From contig JAAFJU010000040.1 of the NCBI GenBank assembly GCA_013298165.1, forward strand, positions 1-33,871: a stretch of 33,871 nucleotides of DNA, written 5' to 3'. The notes under the pieces were generated by a model, which saw nothing but the letters and a program-made list of their open reading frames with translations, made no database searches and was not told the DNA's origin. The DNA is from Synechococcales cyanobacterium bin31.maxbin.ball.101. GTDB taxonomy: Bacteria > Cyanobacteriota > Cyanobacteriia > Leptolyngbyales > Leptolyngbyaceae. Numbering within the stretch: the first letter of the stretch is position 1; every line of letters begins with the position of its first letter. A program made the translations under genes and the position numbers. Positions 33,367-33,871 of the stretch are shown in pieces.

Positions 33367-33871
33367 TGTGTTGATCGATGCGCGATCGCCAGTTTGACCA
33401 GAGGAGCCATTTTCGATCGCCAGTAGCGAATATCAGGAATCTTGGAGACGAGTTCTAAGACGGCTTTAGGACGATCATTTTTGAGGGCTGTCTCAGCTTG
33501 CTGATAAAAATTAGAAGCAGAAGCCCACTGGGTCGGCATGGTTTTAAGTAAAGACGAGGCTTCTTCGTGGGAGAGATCGTCGAGAGGAACTTGCCGAAGA
33601 TTGTTCATCGCTCCCGTCAAATCACCGTTATGAAACTTCTCTCGGGCTGCCAGCACTAAGGTGTCTCCCGGCATCACAGCAGGTCCCGCGAGGGTGGGTT
33701 CAGCGACGAGCTTGACAACTTTAGAACCGGATTCAAAGGTGACGGGGATGTAGGGATTCACCGACTGAGAGGTTTTACGATCGGGATTGCAGGTGGTAAC
33801 GGTGAGGGGTTCATAGACCCAGCCTCTGACAGGCGCTGAAATCTGAAGCCAGCCCTTATTTTCATTGATGA
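33354..33871 (-). CDS. SH3-domain protein (partial, 5' end outside the window)
   Basis: The frame is open from the right edge to TAA at 33354, about 171 residues. It begins in an SH3-like segment (NENKGWLQISAPVRGWVYEP, then TCN) closely resembling [13 protein letters not shown] in the neighbouring gene. A further 125-residue helical part follows (EKFHNGDLTGAMNNLRQVPL, FYQQAETALKNDRPKAVLEL), likely TPR-like or helical repeat. An internal GTG at 33761 is not the true start. The two genes are 112 bp apart and co-directional. Confidence 0.75.
   Translation of the reverse strand, partial: INENKGWLQISAPVRGWVYEPLTVTTCNPDRKTSQSVNPYIPVTFESGSKVVKLVAEPTLAGPAVMPGDTLVLAAREKFHNGDLTGAMNNLRQVPLDDLSHEEASSLLKTMPTQWASASNFYQQAETALKNDRPKAVLELVSKIPDIRYWRSKMAPLVKLAIAHRSTQSAE

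Overview
The window is cyanobacterial chromosome. CGATCG and the HIP1 octamer GCGATCGC occur throughout, inside genes and between them. Several genes belong to families typical of cyanobacteria: a SigC-type group 2 sigma factor, a PAM68-like photosystem assembly protein, a DUF3153 lipoprotein, a B12-dependent ribonucleotide reductase and the PyrR/type 2 IPP isomerase pair. I cannot name the species.

Layout: 1-4.7 kb holds the tail of an unidentified protein, a Uma2-family gene, a Na+/H+ antiporter, the lytic transglycosylase MltA and a small cyanobacterial protein. 4.7-7.0 kb has a regulatory gap with two CRP-like palindromes, then a histidine kinase without an obvious sensor domain and a Kir-type potassium channel. 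7.0-16.2 kb is rich in cell-wall genes: an M15 peptidase, a divergent GH25 lysozyme, a class A PBP, a D-Ala-D-Ala dipeptidase and an AmpG-like permease. These are interspersed with tyrS, rpsO and the PAM68-like gene. With mltA this makes six peptidoglycan genes in about 13 kb. 16.2-19.4 kb carries an Asp/Asn hydroxylase-like protein, a DUF3153 lipoprotein, an AI-2E/PerM permease and a zinc-ribbon protein.

19.4-24.4 kb looks accessory. It holds a HigA-like antitoxin gene broken by an in-frame TAA, nrdJ, several small orphan genes, a HicB-like protein, a PemK/MazF-type toxin-antitoxin pair and a decayed fragment of one of the small genes. 24.4-33.9 kb returns to housekeeping: lipA-gpsA, sigC, a TPR membrane protein, a small membrane protein, a nucleoside hydrolase divergent from pyrR, fni, and two tandem SH3-domain proteins, the last cut by the window end.

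A palindromic repeat with core TTCGACTCCGCTCA occurs at four places. At one of them it supplies the last codons and the stop of the nucleoside hydrolase gene. A second repeat of 27 bp occurs twice in opposite orientation. I found no tRNA, rRNA, CRISPR array, insertion sequence or transposase. I did not find one clearly new multi-gene system. The most notable points are the paired CRP-like sites, the lysozyme with an unassigned C-terminal repeat, the repeat-derived protein tail, and the decaying toxin-antitoxin island.
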